Below are positions 19,930 to 31,470 of a stretch of DNA of 64,000 nucleotides, one piece after another. Both the position numbers and the translations under genes were made by a program. Position 1 is the first letter of the stretch. Each line of letters begins with the position of its first letter. The DNA lies in the NCBI GenBank assembly GCA_964030785.1, contig OZ034968.1:49662230-49726229 (forward strand), read 5' to 3'. This DNA is from Siderastrea siderea (taxonomy: Eukaryota; Cnidaria; Anthozoa; Scleractinia; Rhizangiidae). The notes beneath the pieces are model-generated. The model saw nothing but the letters and a program-made list of their open reading frames with translations, made no database searches and was not told the origin of the DNA.

Positions 19930-21180
19930 TAGCTGCCTAAAACAACTTTGGGCCAAATGGTTTGTTTTTCCTAGTTTTGATGAATGTGTTTTCGTTAGTT
20001 TTATCAACTTTGCCTCAATTGAAAGAAAACATTGTATTTTAGCTAGTTTCGGTGAATGTGGCTGCCATTGGCGACAACAGTCGGTTTTGACTGCTTTTGG
20101 CAATTGTGACGAAATTGAATGAAAATATTGTGTTCTTAATAGGTTTGGTAACTGTCGGTTAAATTAATGAAAACAATCGGTTTTCGTTAGTTTTATCAAC
20201 TTTGCCTCAATTGAATGAAAACATTGTATTTAGGTAGTTTCGGTGAATGTGGCTGCAACTGGTGAGAACAGTCTGTGTTGACCGCCTTTCAATGTTTTGG
20301 CAAACGTAGTTTAACTTAATAAAAACAGTGTGTTTTGCTTGCCTTTTGCAATTTTGCCCAAATTTAATAAAGAAGGCGTGTTTTTGCACATTTTGGTAAA
20401 TATGGCTTCACTTGACTTAAGCAGTGTTGTTTCGCTTGTATGGACAAGTATCGCGAAACTTTACGAAAACTGTTTTTGCTTATTTGGACAAATGTTGAAA
20501 AACGTGTAAAAAACAGTCTGTTTTGGCTAACTTTGGACAATTTGAACAGAACCAGCGTGTTTTTCTTTTCTTTTGATCAATGTGGCTTAAATTGATGGAA
20601 ACAGTCGGTTTTTGTTAGTTTTGGCATTTTTGCCCAAACTGAATGAAAACATTGCATTTTACCTAGTTTCGGTGAATGTGTCTGCAATTGGGGAGAACAC
20701 TCTGTTTTGACTGGTTTTGGCAATTGTCACCAAATTGAATGAAAACAGTGTGTTCTTCCTAGGTTTGGTAACTGTAGCTGAAATTGATGAAAAGAATGTG
20801 TTTTCGCTAGTTCTGGGTACTTTGCCACAATCAAATGGAAACAGTGTATTTTACCTAGTTTTGGTGAATGTGTCTGCAATTGGCGAGAAGACTCTCTTTT
20901 GACTGGTTTTGGGAATTGTGACCAAATTGAATAAAAACAGTGTGGTCTTCCAAAGTTTGGTAACTGTCGCTTAAATTAATGAAAAGAATGTGTTTTCGGT
21001 AGTTTTGGCAACTTTGCCCAAATTGAATCAAAACAGGTTATTTCTTCTAGCTTTGGTGAATGTGGCTGCAATTGGATTAAAACAGGGTGTTCTTGTCCGT
21101 TTTGGTAAATGTGGCTTAATTTAATGAAAACGGCGTTATTACGCTTCTATGGACAAGTATGGCCAAACTTTAAGAAAACC
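19930..21180 (+). repeat. 48-bp minisatellite array, unit i (short array)
   Basis: Tandem monomers of about 46-49 bp of the general form TTTTGG-CAA-N(8-10)-AATTGAATGAAAACAGTGTG. Successive monomers are different but related types (for example ...TGTGGCTGCAATTGG..., ...TTTGCCCAAATTGAA..., ...TGTGACCAAATTGAA...). Short open frames on both strands come from the near-multiple-of-three period and are not evidence of coding. Confidence 0.9.
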
Positions 21181-21490
21181 GATTCTTTTCATCAATTTAA
21201 GCCACATTGACCAAAAGAAAAGGAAAACACGCATGTTCTGTTGAAGTTGTCTAAAAGTTAGCCAAAACAGACTGTTTTTAACACGTTTTGCAAGATTTGT
21301 CCAAATAACCAAAAACACTGTTTTCATGAAGTTTCGCGATACTTGTCGATCCAAGCGAAAGTACACTGTTTTAATCAATTTTAGCCACATATAGCAAAAG
21401 GTGCAAAAACACGCCATTTTTATCAAATTTAAGCAAAATTGTAAAAACCAAGTCAAAGCAGACTGTTTTCAACAAGTTTGTCAACACATG
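21181..21490 (-). repeat. Inverted terminal segment of the minisatellite (unit i)
   Basis: At about 21181 the monomers switch to the opposite strand (TCATCAATTTAAGCCACATT is the reverse complement of a forward monomer). They stay inverted until CAACACATGCCCGATG at about 21491. The identical switch occurs at about 48752 in the larger array. The forward counterpart lies at 33040-33480. Confidence 0.85.
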
Positions 21491-22815
21491 CCCGATGGCC
21501 GATTTGCTTCAGTGACCACCCTTTTCTTATCGTTATGCTCGTTAAGACACTTAGAAAACCACGGCATAAGTGGGGGACGGCAGGGTTTTTGAAAAGTAAC
21601 AAGACAGGCACATGTACAGTTTGTTTCAACCTTTTCCACGGCCTTGTACGGTCAGATAGGGTACAGCAGCAAACATCTGCTGCAAAATTGGGAAATGACC
21701 TCATGGTGGTTTCCAACCTTTCCTAATAGTTGAAATGGCCATTTCCTTTGTGGCTGGATTCGCCTGAATCTCCTCTGACACATTGGAGATTCATTGATAA
21801 TTTTCTTTACTGCTTCCCTTCATGTACCACAACGTACTTTTTACGAAGCTGGTCTCTGGTAGATTATCAGATTCTTCGTTGTATTGGGCAGGCCATTAGG
21901 AGTCTTGTATTTGATCCAACGATGCAATCAGTGACCAGAAGAGAACTCTTCTTGCGGACAGAACTGTTCTTGAGACCAGACTCAGACTGTTCTTGAGAAC
22001 AGAACTCTTCTTTCGGAGGACTTCGTCATTGTGTACGTCACACTGTGCTTCCTTTCTCCTGACTCATCTCTCCAAAAACTTTTTGGGTTTTTATCGGCTG
22101 GGTTATCATGCACTGCCCACAAAGGCAAAAGGTGCTTTTAAAAAGTTTGAGATTTGTCCACCACCAATATACCTTTCAAGAATGTAGGGCAAAAGCCGAT
22201 GTTCCTGGCTCACCCAGGAAAATAACAACGGTTTGTAATAAGAGCTGTGTCTACGATTCCTGCAAGATTTATCCAATATGGTCAAAAAAGGCTCGCTGGG
22301 ACTTAGCCCCCGTAGAAACTGGGACAAAGTCTGAGGTGCAGATGCGGGCAAAACCAACCAATCTACAAGCTTAGACTGGTCGAAAGGCGTGCGGATAAAA
22401 AATTGGGTAGGGTGTTCGCCCGACTGAAGGTAGTAAAACTCTCCTTTAAAAGACATTTGTCAGCAACTGTACTTCCATCCCAACTTAAACTTTTCCTTTA
22501 AAGTCTTGTCTCATTAGAATGTGATCACCAGAAGCCCAGTCCTCGCAACGGCGAGTCCCAGCCCTACGGTTTCAGCGGGAGAGACTAGCCCAGCGGGTGC
22601 AACGCGAACGTCAAATTTGCAGTGCAGAAAAATGTTTCAGGAATTTATGAATTTCCTGCTTGAAGAAGATAAGCTAGCATTTGAGCTACTATTTGTGTGG
22701 ACATTCTCTTGCAACAGAAGTGACTCCCGGTTCTATTCCTTTGTTAATTCCCGGGATGCTATCGAAGCAACAACCATTGGACGACAAATCAAGAAGTTAG
22801 GGCATTTTACATGTA
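21491..22815 (+). repeat. P/GIY upstream segment, unit ii
   Basis: This begins at the edge of the inverted minisatellite. Positions 21500-21810 (GTACGGTCAGATAGGGT-type sequence) are matched at 49090-49450. The P homology follows (TTCATGTACCACAACGTACT at about 21819). The plus frame 22521-22856 reads NFLLEEDKLAFELLF and GRQIKKLGHFTCITNNLSY, directly upstream of the GIY-YIG domain. That suggests the C-terminal part of a Penelope-type protein before its nuclease domain. No RT catalytic motif was seen. Confidence 0.55.
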
Positions 22816-23095
22816 TAACTAACAACCTATCTTATGAGTCGTTACTTGTGCCATAAGTGTCCTGGCATAGTCTACATTAGAGAGACAGGACGACGGTTAG
22901 GTGACCGCTTACAGGAGCGTCGGCTGGACGTGATTAACGAGAAAGTGGCTCCGCCAGTACCAAAGCGTTTTTCGAGTCGGGACCATAGACTGTTGAATGT
23001 GATGCTTGCAATAATCACAGTGGGCAGGGAAGAACTGGAGAAAAAGCGGTGACATGCGTTACAACTTTAGATACAACACCTTTCCGCAGGGGGTC
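22816..23095 (+). pseudogene. GIY-YIG endonuclease domain, Penelope-type (unit ii)
   Basis: The frame 22834-23052 reads CHKCPGIVYIRETGRRLGDR, then LDVINEKVAPPVPKRFSSRD and NVMLAIITVGREELEKKR. This is the clearest GIY-YIG copy here, without the stop after DHRL found in the X-block copies. The usual glycine of YIGETG is arginine. The frame ends soon after EKKR, and the usual EMRLIFKYGTLAP tail is frameshifted. Nicking is expected from the family; no adjacent reverse transcriptase. Confidence 0.75.
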
Positions 23096-23472
23096 ATAAC
23101 CAAGAGGTTCTTTCTTTGTGACTGTCTGCTAGACTGACGCGGGCGTACTCCCTCCTGTGCGGTGGAATTGTCGAATATTTCAATTTCTTGTCTTTTTTCG
23201 CGTACCAAATCAACAAACTATTACAGTTTTCTGACCGGGATAAAGGCATTACTGCCGAAACGTCAGTTGGTCATTATTTCAGGGTTGAAACTTACATCAT
23301 TCAGATTACATTTCGATTAGAAATATACCACGCTCGTGTCAGACGAAAAGGTCGCTGAATCCCCGAAAAAACAGAGCGAGGACTAGTGAGCTGTCAGCTG
23401 ATTACACTCAATCCCACAAAGCTTAACGCATTCTTGGTTGCCAGTGGAGAGCCTGTCTTAACACACCATTGA
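23096..23472 (+). repeat. Linker between GIY-YIG and LINE C
   Basis: It contains CCAAATCAACAAACTATTAC and GGCATTACTGCCGAAACGTC, and it ends GCCTGTCTTAACACACCATT before the LINE leader. It is shared with 50690-51056 in unit iii. It may be the 3' part of the Penelope-type element or the true LINE 5' leader; the two cannot be separated here. Confidence 0.5.
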
Positions 23473-23607
23473 AAATTTGGAATGACCACTTAATTTTCGT
23501 CAACAACCATGCATACGTCGCTAAACCTGAACGAAGATGGACGCACTTTTTGGCCCTTCGCCGTCGCTCACTGTGCAAGTTCTTCTAAGAACCCAAAACC
23601 AGAAAAT

Positions 23608-24420
23608 GTCGGAGGAAGAAGCGGTAAAAGAAGACTCCAGACGCAAAAGAAGAAAAAGAGGTAAGGGGTTGCAAACCAGCGAGGAAAATGACTCGGCCGC
23701 GTGTTGATGTCATGATTGGGCAAGTATGGCACACTCGATCGCTTCAATGGGGAAGAAACTTGACAAGGCTTTACGATGCATTCAAGAAATTTCAAAGCCT
23801 AAAACACAAGCAAAGCGATCTGGAAATCAAAATCAAAGAGTTAGAAGAAAGCCTAGATTTTACCAATTCTAAAATTGCAACTCTGGAGAAGAAGGTAGCA
23901 CATCAAGAGAAGGCTATCAGTAAGCTAAAAGGAGGTGTGAAAGCGCTAACAAAGCAAGCTGGAGAAGAAAAGCAACGCACAATCAAGCTCGAAAGCCATA
24001 GCTGTCGTAACAATCTGAACTTTTTCAATATTCCAGAGCAAGAAGATTAAACGGCTACTAAATCTGAATCTTTTCTTCGCAACTTTATGGAAGTCAGGCT
24101 TAACCTGAACAAAGAGGACGCTAAGGACATCTCGTTCGAACGTGTTCATCGAGTCGGAAAACCAAGCACCTCTGAAGGGAAACCGAGCCCACTAATCACT
24201 AAGTTCACTTTCCACGGGGACAAGGAATTTGTTTTGTCAAAACTCAAAAAATCTTCGGGGAACTGTTTCGCAATTGCTCGTGCCTTTCCAAAGGACATTT
24301 GCTGACGAAAGAAGGCGATTTGTTCCTTCTTCCTTGGTCAAGTCGCGACGTTAAACTGCAATAAGCTTTACATCAATGGACAGCGATTTAAGCCACAAAC
24401 TGTCTCTACTAGCGAACAGT
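23608..24420 (+). pseudogene. LINE C ORF1, broken
   Basis: The start MSEEEAVKEDSRRKRRK is at 23608, with a stop near 23706. The coiled coil and NNLNFFNIPEQED are in the frame 23688-24050, ending in a stop where LINEs B and D continue. The C-terminal part FERVHRVGKPSTSEG lies in 24087-24305. Frameshifted and internally shortened near 24320, where the KDAKENGQVAK region is partly deleted. Confidence 0.85.
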
Positions 24421-24747
24421 GATTACCTCTGGAGCCTAATTATTCATGGAGCTGTTTTACATAGATCTCTCTTCTGTCGGCTTTTGTTTGGGTTCTCGTA
24501 GCAAAGCTATCGTCTCAGTCAGGACACGAATCGATTTGGCTATTTAATGATCGACCCACATCGGGCTCTCATGTCTCAGTCGTTTATTGTGTGCTGTGGG
24601 TTTTCTTTTGTTGGCTGGTATTTTTGTGTTTTAGTGGTGTCAGGGGTCTCTCATAAACGACTTAATTGTTTCCATCGATCAGTATCAACACAATTTAAGA
24701 GTTTCAGGAATGTACTTACAGTTTACTATTTATTCCTCTTTGCTAAA

Positions 24748-25960
24748 TGGCTGCGCGCAGTTCCGAACCATTTGAACTACAAAAACTCTCCTTAAACGTC
24801 AGGGTAATTAATCAATGAATCAAGCGAAGAAAACAATTCAGGTGGCTGCACCATTAGCGTACACAGTGTTGTTTATTACAAGAAACCTATAGTGACGAGA
24901 AATGCATAAGCGCATGGGAAGCTGAATGGTGTGGAAGGGTCTATGCTGCCCATGGTAGTAAACACAACAAAGGTGTTATGTTTTTAATCAGCCCAAATTT
25001 CGATTGTCAGGTGGAAATTGCATTAAAGACAAAAACGGAAGATTCATTATTTTAGATCTGAAAGCTGATGATTCGCACCTAATTGTAGTTAGCATTTCCG
25101 TGCCAAATGGTTCCCTGCAGCAAATAACGTTCTTTAAAAACTTACAGGATGTTTTACTCTCCTTTTCTGGAGAGAATATTAGCATTGGAGGTGATTTTAA
25201 TTGTCCTCTACCTTATTCAGATAAACTAGGTGGTAGACCGGTCCACTGCAAACAAAAAGTTTGACGAAATCACAAAATTTTTATCGCCGTACTCATTATC
25301 TGACGTGTGGCGTGGTGACAAACAGGGTTTTTCATGGCGAGATAAGGCGCTGAAGGTGCAAGGTCGGCTTGATTATGTTTTAATGTCAAAAAGCCTTTTG
25401 AACATTTCCAAAGAATGCGTGTTAATATTCGCTCCTAACACTGATCACTCGGCTGATGTAACGGTCATTCAATGGGAAGAACTTTAAAGAAAACCAGGAC
25501 CAGGGTTCTGGAAGTTCAATTCGTCCCTTCTAGAGGACAATGAGTATGTAAATCACATTCGTAAATGTATTGTGTCTGCAAAGGACATGTTTCGTGTATC
25601 ATGTATGGTAAATGTATCGTGTCTGTATAACGACATTGAAGACTGCGAGTTAAAATGGGATCTCATCAAAATGGAAATACGCGGTTTCTCTATTGCCTAT
25701 GCTAAAGGAAAGGCGGCAAGGCAGAGATCACGTGAGAAGGATCCTCAAAACCAATTGAATGCATTGCTAGCTAATTTGCAGAATTCACGAGATAATCCTC
25801 ATTACCATCACGAGTTACATAAGTTACAAGCTGACTTGAACAAAATCATGGAGCATAAAATTAAAGGAACGATCTTAAGAAGTAAGGTCAGATGGCCTGA
25901 AAAAGGAGAAAAACTCAAGATACTTTCTAAACCTAGAAAATCGTGCCGCAGACAAAGCAG
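24748..25960 (+). pseudogene. LINE C ORF2, endonuclease part
   Basis: ORF2 starts at ATG 24748 (MAARSSEPFELQKLSL). It contains the endonuclease with DVLLSFSGENISIGGDFNCP (25004-25264) and DKQGFSWRDKALKVQGRLDY (25230-25487). A short local duplication inserts an extra CGTGT(A/C)T...GTAAATGTATCGTGTCTG around 25590-25625. Several frameshifts. The RT does not follow. Confidence 0.85.
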
Positions 25961-26325
25961 AAACACTTTTGCATTAGCTTGTCCACTGTCCGCATACCGT
26001 GGCTTTTTGGAATGATTTTCGGGAATGGTGGCGTAAAAATGCCCATATTGTACTGAGCCTTACACCTACTAAGGTGTTATATAGTGTGATAGATAGCTCA
26101 AGGTTCTGCACGCTACTCAATTTGGTCCTTTTAGTTGCCAAGTTCTACATATACCGATGCAGTCTAGACGATACGCCCCTATACTTCCCTGTGTTTGAAA
26201 CAGAATTACGTGAAAAAGCAAGGATTGAGAAATATATTGCCACGAGAATTGGTAATCTAAAGCATTTCAAGAATAAATGGGAACCTCTGATCCACAGCAA
26301 ATTTAGTGGAGATGTCGATATTTGA
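25961..26325 (+). pseudogene. LINE C ORF2, C-terminal end
   Basis: The frame 25999-26325 (FWNDFREWWRKNAHIVLSLT to the stop) is the C-terminus of ORF2, joined by deletion to the endonuclease linker. It ends FSGDVDI, as in LINE D. Confidence 0.85.
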
Positions 26326-26600
26326 GAGACCTTTGACCCGCTTCGCAATTTATATAGTTATTTATTTAGATGTATTTATTTGTCTATCTTTTTCGTTAAT
26401 CGCTTCGGCTTTCTCTTTGTTTCTATTTGTAAAGAGGTGCAAAGTATTACTGTAATTGCTTTATACGTTTGTTAATTTTTTATCTATTGGTTCTATTTGT
26501 AAAGATGTGTACAGTATTCTTGTAATTGCATATCTATTGTAATTTAAATTTCCTTTTGTATTCTTTAATAAATAACATTAAAAAATTAAAAGAAAAAAGA

Positions 26601-27464
26601 AAAAGAACAGAAAAAAATACGTTACAAAAGTAACCAATACACCTGTGGCAGCACTGTAAAAGGGATTATTCCGGATGATTGCGGTGGTCTGTTTCAAGCG
26701 TTGAAAAGGTCTGCTGAGGTTAAGAATGATTTGGACGTATTGTCTGATCCAAAGCAAGCTGATGATAAATACTGAAGTCGCTGACAGAAACTCCTGATCC
26801 TTCGATTTAGCAAACCCGACGACAAGCGCTCTTCATCATGGAAGGCCTTTCTGCACATAGAAGCCTTCATCGACAACTACCAGGCTTGACAGAATATCGA
26901 ACAAGGAGAGCATGACAGCTCAAAGTGTAATATAGGGGGAGGGTAGCTGTGTATAAGAGCAGTTGGATGCGCGCGAACTGTGGTATGCCTAACTGGACAA
27001 CTTCGTGGACTTTGTCACGAGTCCACATGGAGGAAAAACGGCCCTTTTCAGGGACGCTATTTGCTGGCAGGTAGAAGTGTTCTGGGAACGACTAATGACA
27101 TATATCATGACCTTCTGTACTGCATCAGTCTGAGAGTCGCGTCAACTGCTTGATTAATTGCAGCCGACAATAACAACGCCTCTAATGACCCGGAGAGTGG
27201 GTAGTCGCTTGCAGAAAATTGGTCAAGAAATCAAAGCAGTCCCTCAAAGAAGTACCTATAGGTACTTCAACGAAGTACCTATAAGGACGCTGACATGCTG
27301 TAGATTTTTGAGGCACCTACCAAGCAAAATCATAGTCACGGAGTGCGCTGATATATGTATTTAAGGTAGGGGAGGAGTAAAATGCGTCCCAGCAGAAATG
27401 CCAGTAGTCGCACAGAAGAAGGGGGGAGTCAACGTAAAAAAATTTAAACGAAACTGAAGGGCAA
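26601..27464 (+). repeat. X block, unit ii (first half)
   Basis: Homologous to 13966-14816 and 56626-57470. It includes a short R1 copy (26745-26890) and the GAAGTACCTATAGG repeats near 27250-27290. No intact gene. Confidence 0.6.
26745..26890 (+). repeat. R1 repeat, short copy (X block, unit ii)
   Basis: Runs from CTGATCCAAAGCAAGCTGAT to CATGGAAGGCCTTTCTGCAC, then diverges as in the other X blocks. Confidence 0.65.
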
Positions 27465-27780
27465 CTATGTTGGGTAACTGTCTTATTTATTGTTTCTTGT
27501 GCTGTAAATGTCCTAGCATAGCCTACGCTAATGAGACAGGACGACGGCTTGCTGACCACTTAAACGTGCATCAGCTGGACGTGTTTAAGAAGAAAGTGGC
27601 TCCGCTGCTACCAAGTCTTTTTTCGAGTCGGGACCATAGACTGTAGGATGTGATTGTTGCAATGATCAAAGTGGGTCGAACCAAGAAGAACTGGAGAAGA
27701 AACGATGAAATGCGTTACGTCTTTAGATACAACGCCTTGGCGCCGAGGAATCTTAACCAAGACTTTCTTTCTTTGTGACC
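27465..27780 (+). pseudogene. GIY-YIG endonuclease domain, Penelope-type (unit ii, X block)
   Basis: It reads YCFLCCKCPSIAYANETGRR, DHLNVHQLDVFKKKVAPLLP and DHRL-stop-DVIVAMIKVG, then EMRYVFRYNALAPRNLN, the expected end of the domain. It shares the stop after DHRL with the copies at 14817 and 57471. Confidence 0.7.
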
Positions 27781-28205
27781 GTATGCTAGACTTACGCAGG
27801 CGCAACTTCTCCTGCGCGCCCGATTTCAATTTCTTGTCTATTTCTGACGTACCAAGTCAAGAAATTATTGACAACAAATACACATGTCGCTGGTGGTGTG
27901 TGGAAAATGTCTGCTGAGATTGAGAATGATTTGGGTATATATTTTCTGATCCAAAGAAAGCTGATAATTGGTACTGAAATCGCTGGCAGAGTTTGGTAAA
28001 CGCAACGACAAGAGCTCTTTGTCATGGAAAGCCTTTCTACAAATAAAGTATGTCTAACTTGCTAATCGACCCTGAAACACAGTGTTTTCATCTAGCTAGG
28101 ACAATTCGCAATACCAAACCAACAGACAGCATTATTCCTAACTTTCACGACATTTGCCAATACCAGTTGCTTTGGGTTACTTCGACGAATGAGGTCAATT
28201 TCTCG
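27781..28205 (+). repeat. X block second half with long R1 copy (unit ii)
   Basis: ACAAATACACATGTCGCTGG at about 27875 parallels 15209. R1 occupies about 27940-28205 and ends GAATGAGGTCAATTTC before the P block. Confidence 0.6.
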
Positions 28206-28960
28206 TCATGTACCACAACGTTCTTTTAATGAAGGTTCTTTCTTTGGTAGATTATCAGATACTTCGTTGTGTGGGGCAGGCCATTAGGAGTCTTGTGTTT
28301 GATCCAAAGGTACCATCATTAACCATCGCATTTAAGATGAGAACAGAACTCTTCTTGGGGAGGACTTCCTCAGTGTGCACGTCACACTGTGCTTCTCCGG
28401 CAATAACCTCTTCCGTTATCTTCAGTTCCTCTGCAATACGCTCTCCAGTAGTTTGTTGTTAAATTAGGTGTCGAAACAACAATTTTTGACAAGCTGCGTG
28501 TAGGATTCCTGCAAGATTCATCCAATACGGTCGAGAAAAAGGCTTGCCGGCAGCTAACTCCCAAAAAACTTGGACACAGTCCGAAGTGCAGCTGTGTAGA
28601 AGGTGAGGGCAAAACTAAGCAAGCTTAGAAGAATCAAAAGGCGTGCTATAAACAATTTGGTAGGGGGTTTACCCAACCGAAGCTTGTTAAACGTCCCTGT
28701 AAAACACCTTTGTCGCAGTTTCCATCCCAACTTAAAGCCTTTCTTTTGAGACGTGCCAGTAGTAGGTGATCATCAGAAGCCCAGTCATCTCAAAAGGTAA
28801 ACCCAGCCTCGTGGTTGCAGCGCGACAGGCCAGTGCCAGCCAAGCGGGTGTAATTGGAACGGCAAATTTGGAGCGCGGAGAAATGTTTTAGGAATTTATG
28901 AGTTCCCAGCTATGAGAAGATGAGCTGGCATTTGAGGTAGTATTAGTGCGGACATTGCAG
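28206..28960 (+). repeat. P block leading into polB (unit ii)
   Basis: Begins TCATGTACCACAACGTTCTT. It is shorter than the unit i copy: a deletion near 28460 joins GTTGTTAAATTAGGTGTCG to CAATTTTTGACAAGCTGCGT. It ends in the AGAAGATGAGCTGGCATTTG region and passes into the polB N-terminus. Confidence 0.55.
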
Positions 28961-28964
28961 CTTC

Positions 28965-31470
28965 TTGCAGGGGTGGTAGATGAATGTCCCAGAGGGACAT
29001 CAACCAAACACAGTCCCCAAAGCTTTCTTAGATAGGCTGCACCTCCAAATCCGACCGAAACTAGAAGGCAAATATTTTAGCACAACAAGGAGCGAAGGCC
29101 CAGCTTGCCCTCACAGATAAGCTTTGAAAAGACCGCCCTGACGGCATTGAGGAGTTAACAGACTCAGTGTTTCGCCACAATCAGGAGGCAGTTCATCAGG
29201 CCATTGAAATCGATGAAATGGTTGATAAAACCTTTCCACGTCTACCTGAACTTCTAGAAAAGTGGACCTAAAGAGGCTCTGGATGGGTGGTTGACAGCGT
29301 GAAAACATGCTGGGTTGGTTGCCGTCAAGAATAAGACGATCACTGCTAAAGGTAGTCTTTAAGGGCCGCATTCTTTCAGGCCAAAGATCCTGTGGACAGG
29401 ACCCACTAAAGTACCTCACAAACGATGGGCTCGATTTTAGCGGGACAGACGCCCCAACGCATATATCACAGATTAATAAGCTCGAAAATCAAAACAAGAA
29501 GCTCGCCATTAACGTCTTTAGATGGGACAAAGGCGTAATCGTTGACGTGCTCAGCAAACAGCACAGGAAGGAGCTTGAGGCGGTCCCACAGACCATGCCG
29601 TTGCTAGTCGAAAGGCTACACCAGGGTAAAGTACCTCAATCGGCTGCTATTTGACCGGTCCACGTACTCAAGAGAAGACCTGCTAGAGGCCCACAAACCT
29701 GAATTCCGAGGGACGGGTCACACTACTGTGAGAGTGGAAATGCCCAAAGAGGGCAAAAACAAGCTCACCTTCCAAAATTAACGGAAACAGCTTCCACTGC
29801 CTTAGAGAGATCAACCCCAGGAAGAGAAACACCCAGGTAAGTCAAAAGCATGGGAACTGTGCTATATTGTGGTGAGGTGTGATGGCCACAGTGAGGGAAC
29901 CAAACGCAGCAGAGCATTTTCTTAAGGGTACGGCAAGAGGTTGAGAGCGAGTTCGAGTCTGCGCTGGCTAATCCAAAAGCCATGGTGTTGACAGTTGAGG
30001 ACCGGCGATTCCACAAAACCGGCACCAACTGTTATGTCTGCGATAGGCCTCTTAATGGCAACTCTGTTAAGAAACACTGCCAGAGGAGATGATCACATTG
30101 CTTGTTAACTGAAACTATAGATAAACCCCCAAACAACGTCAATTCCAGTGGTCTTCCACAACCTGCGGGAGTACAACGGCCATCTCCTGATGCAAGCCAT
30201 CAGCAAGGTAAAGGGAAAGATCTGCAGCATCCCTAACAACTCCAAGAAGTACATATCATTCCCCCTTAGCCAGCTGGGCTATAGCGACAGCTATCAATTC
30301 CTCCTGACATCGCTTGACAAGCTTGTAGCTGCCAACAAGCCGGACGACTCTTTTTTTGCATAACTGCAACGTATCAGAAAGACCCTCAAAGGCGCCAGCT
30401 GTTCTTGTAGAAAGGCATCTACCCATACGAGTACGTGGACGCCTGGGACAGCTCGGAGAGATACACCCATAAAACTCTCGGCAGCTGCACGTTACGCCAA
30501 ACGCCTACCAGCTAGCGCCAGAGCGCATGGTTGTCCAGAAAGAGTGCATGTCTGACTACCTGCAGAACCTTCTAGGTGCTAGGACGGCGCCGACAAAGAA
30601 TGAAAAGGTGGTCCCCAACCTCGGGGACAAGAGACGATACGTGCTGCATTATCGCAACCTCCAGCTGTGTATGCCTATAGATAAGCGCTTAAAGAAAATC
30701 CACCGGCGTTCTGCTTTGAGCAGAGCCTCGAGATCGAGCCCTAAAAGCTGTTGAGGAATGCCAGCTGGAACTTTCAAAAAGACCTGCTCAAGCTCATTAA
30801 CATCAGAGTCTTAAGAAAGACCATGGAAAACCTCCAGAACTCCGTGGACGTTAAACTTTTATGGGCTGGCAAACATGTTTGATGACGAGCTGGCGGCCAT
30901 GCAGGCGCCGAAGAGAAGGCTGAAGCTCCACAGACTTAAGTACCGGGACAATACCGTGTTGCACCGGTCCGAGCACCTCAGGTATGCGTTCTAGTAAAAC
31001 ATGATGAAGGCACAGTAAGGCGGTGGCTGCGAGCTGCTGTACACGAAACCACGAAAGTCTACGAGGAGATGGCTGCGTGCCGCCACTTCTATGACATCTC
31101 CGAATTCCGGAAGGACTACCTGCTTTATGGCGCAGAGAATAAGAAGATTTTTTGGAAGATGAAGGATGAGTGCACCGGGCCCCCGATCGCTGAATATGGG
31201 GGCCTCCGACCCAAATTTACTCGATCCTCGAGGCTGGCTAAAAAACATGAAGCCAAAGGCGTAAAAAGGCGTGTCATAAAAAGCATACCCGCTGCGAAGA
31301 GTACAAAGAGGATCTCCTCGACAAGACTTTTAGCCACGGAATGGATGTTCTGCGTTCAGAGGGTCACCACTTGTACGTGCGACACCTTAACAAGATGTCA
31401 CTCTCCCCCTTTGACTTAAACCGCTGCAACGCACAAAATGGTGATGACACTCTAGCTTATGGGGACAACG
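28965..31470 (+). pseudogene. Polinton-type DNA polymerase B (unit ii), most complete copy
   Basis: Same family as 16640-18660, with the exonuclease region retained. In order: LHLQIRPKLEGKYF (29038); YLTNDGLDFSGTDAPTHI and NQNKKLAINVFRWDKGVIV (29410-29545); DLLEAHKPEFRG and VEMPKEGKNKLTFQN (29675-29780); a stretch with EHFLKGTARG and SALANPKAM (29910-29985); NCYVCDRPLNGNSVKKHCQR, a zinc-binding-like CxxC...H (30030-30090); VFHNLREYNGHLLMQAISKV (30148-30210); KYISFPLSQLGYSDSYQFLL (30250-30310); YPYEYVDAW (30420-30450); VVPNLGDKRRYVLHYRNLQL (30608-30665); KMKDECTGPPIAEYGGLRPK (31155-31215); and LSPFDLNR (31400-31425). Motif C (DTDS) is deleted near 31045. Dead. Confidence 0.85.

Larger units (their letters stand above)
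23473..26600 (+). mobile_element. LINE C, Tx1/L1-type, internally deleted
   Basis: Full-ended (leader, ORF1, ORF2 start, ORF2 end, 3' region with A-rich tail) but missing the whole reverse transcriptase. At about 25950 the sequence jumps from the post-endonuclease linker (AAACCTAGAAAATCGTGCCG) to the zinc-knuckle region (CAGACAAAGCAGAAACAC). The deletion is about 2.2 kb relative to LINE D. Confidence 0.88.
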
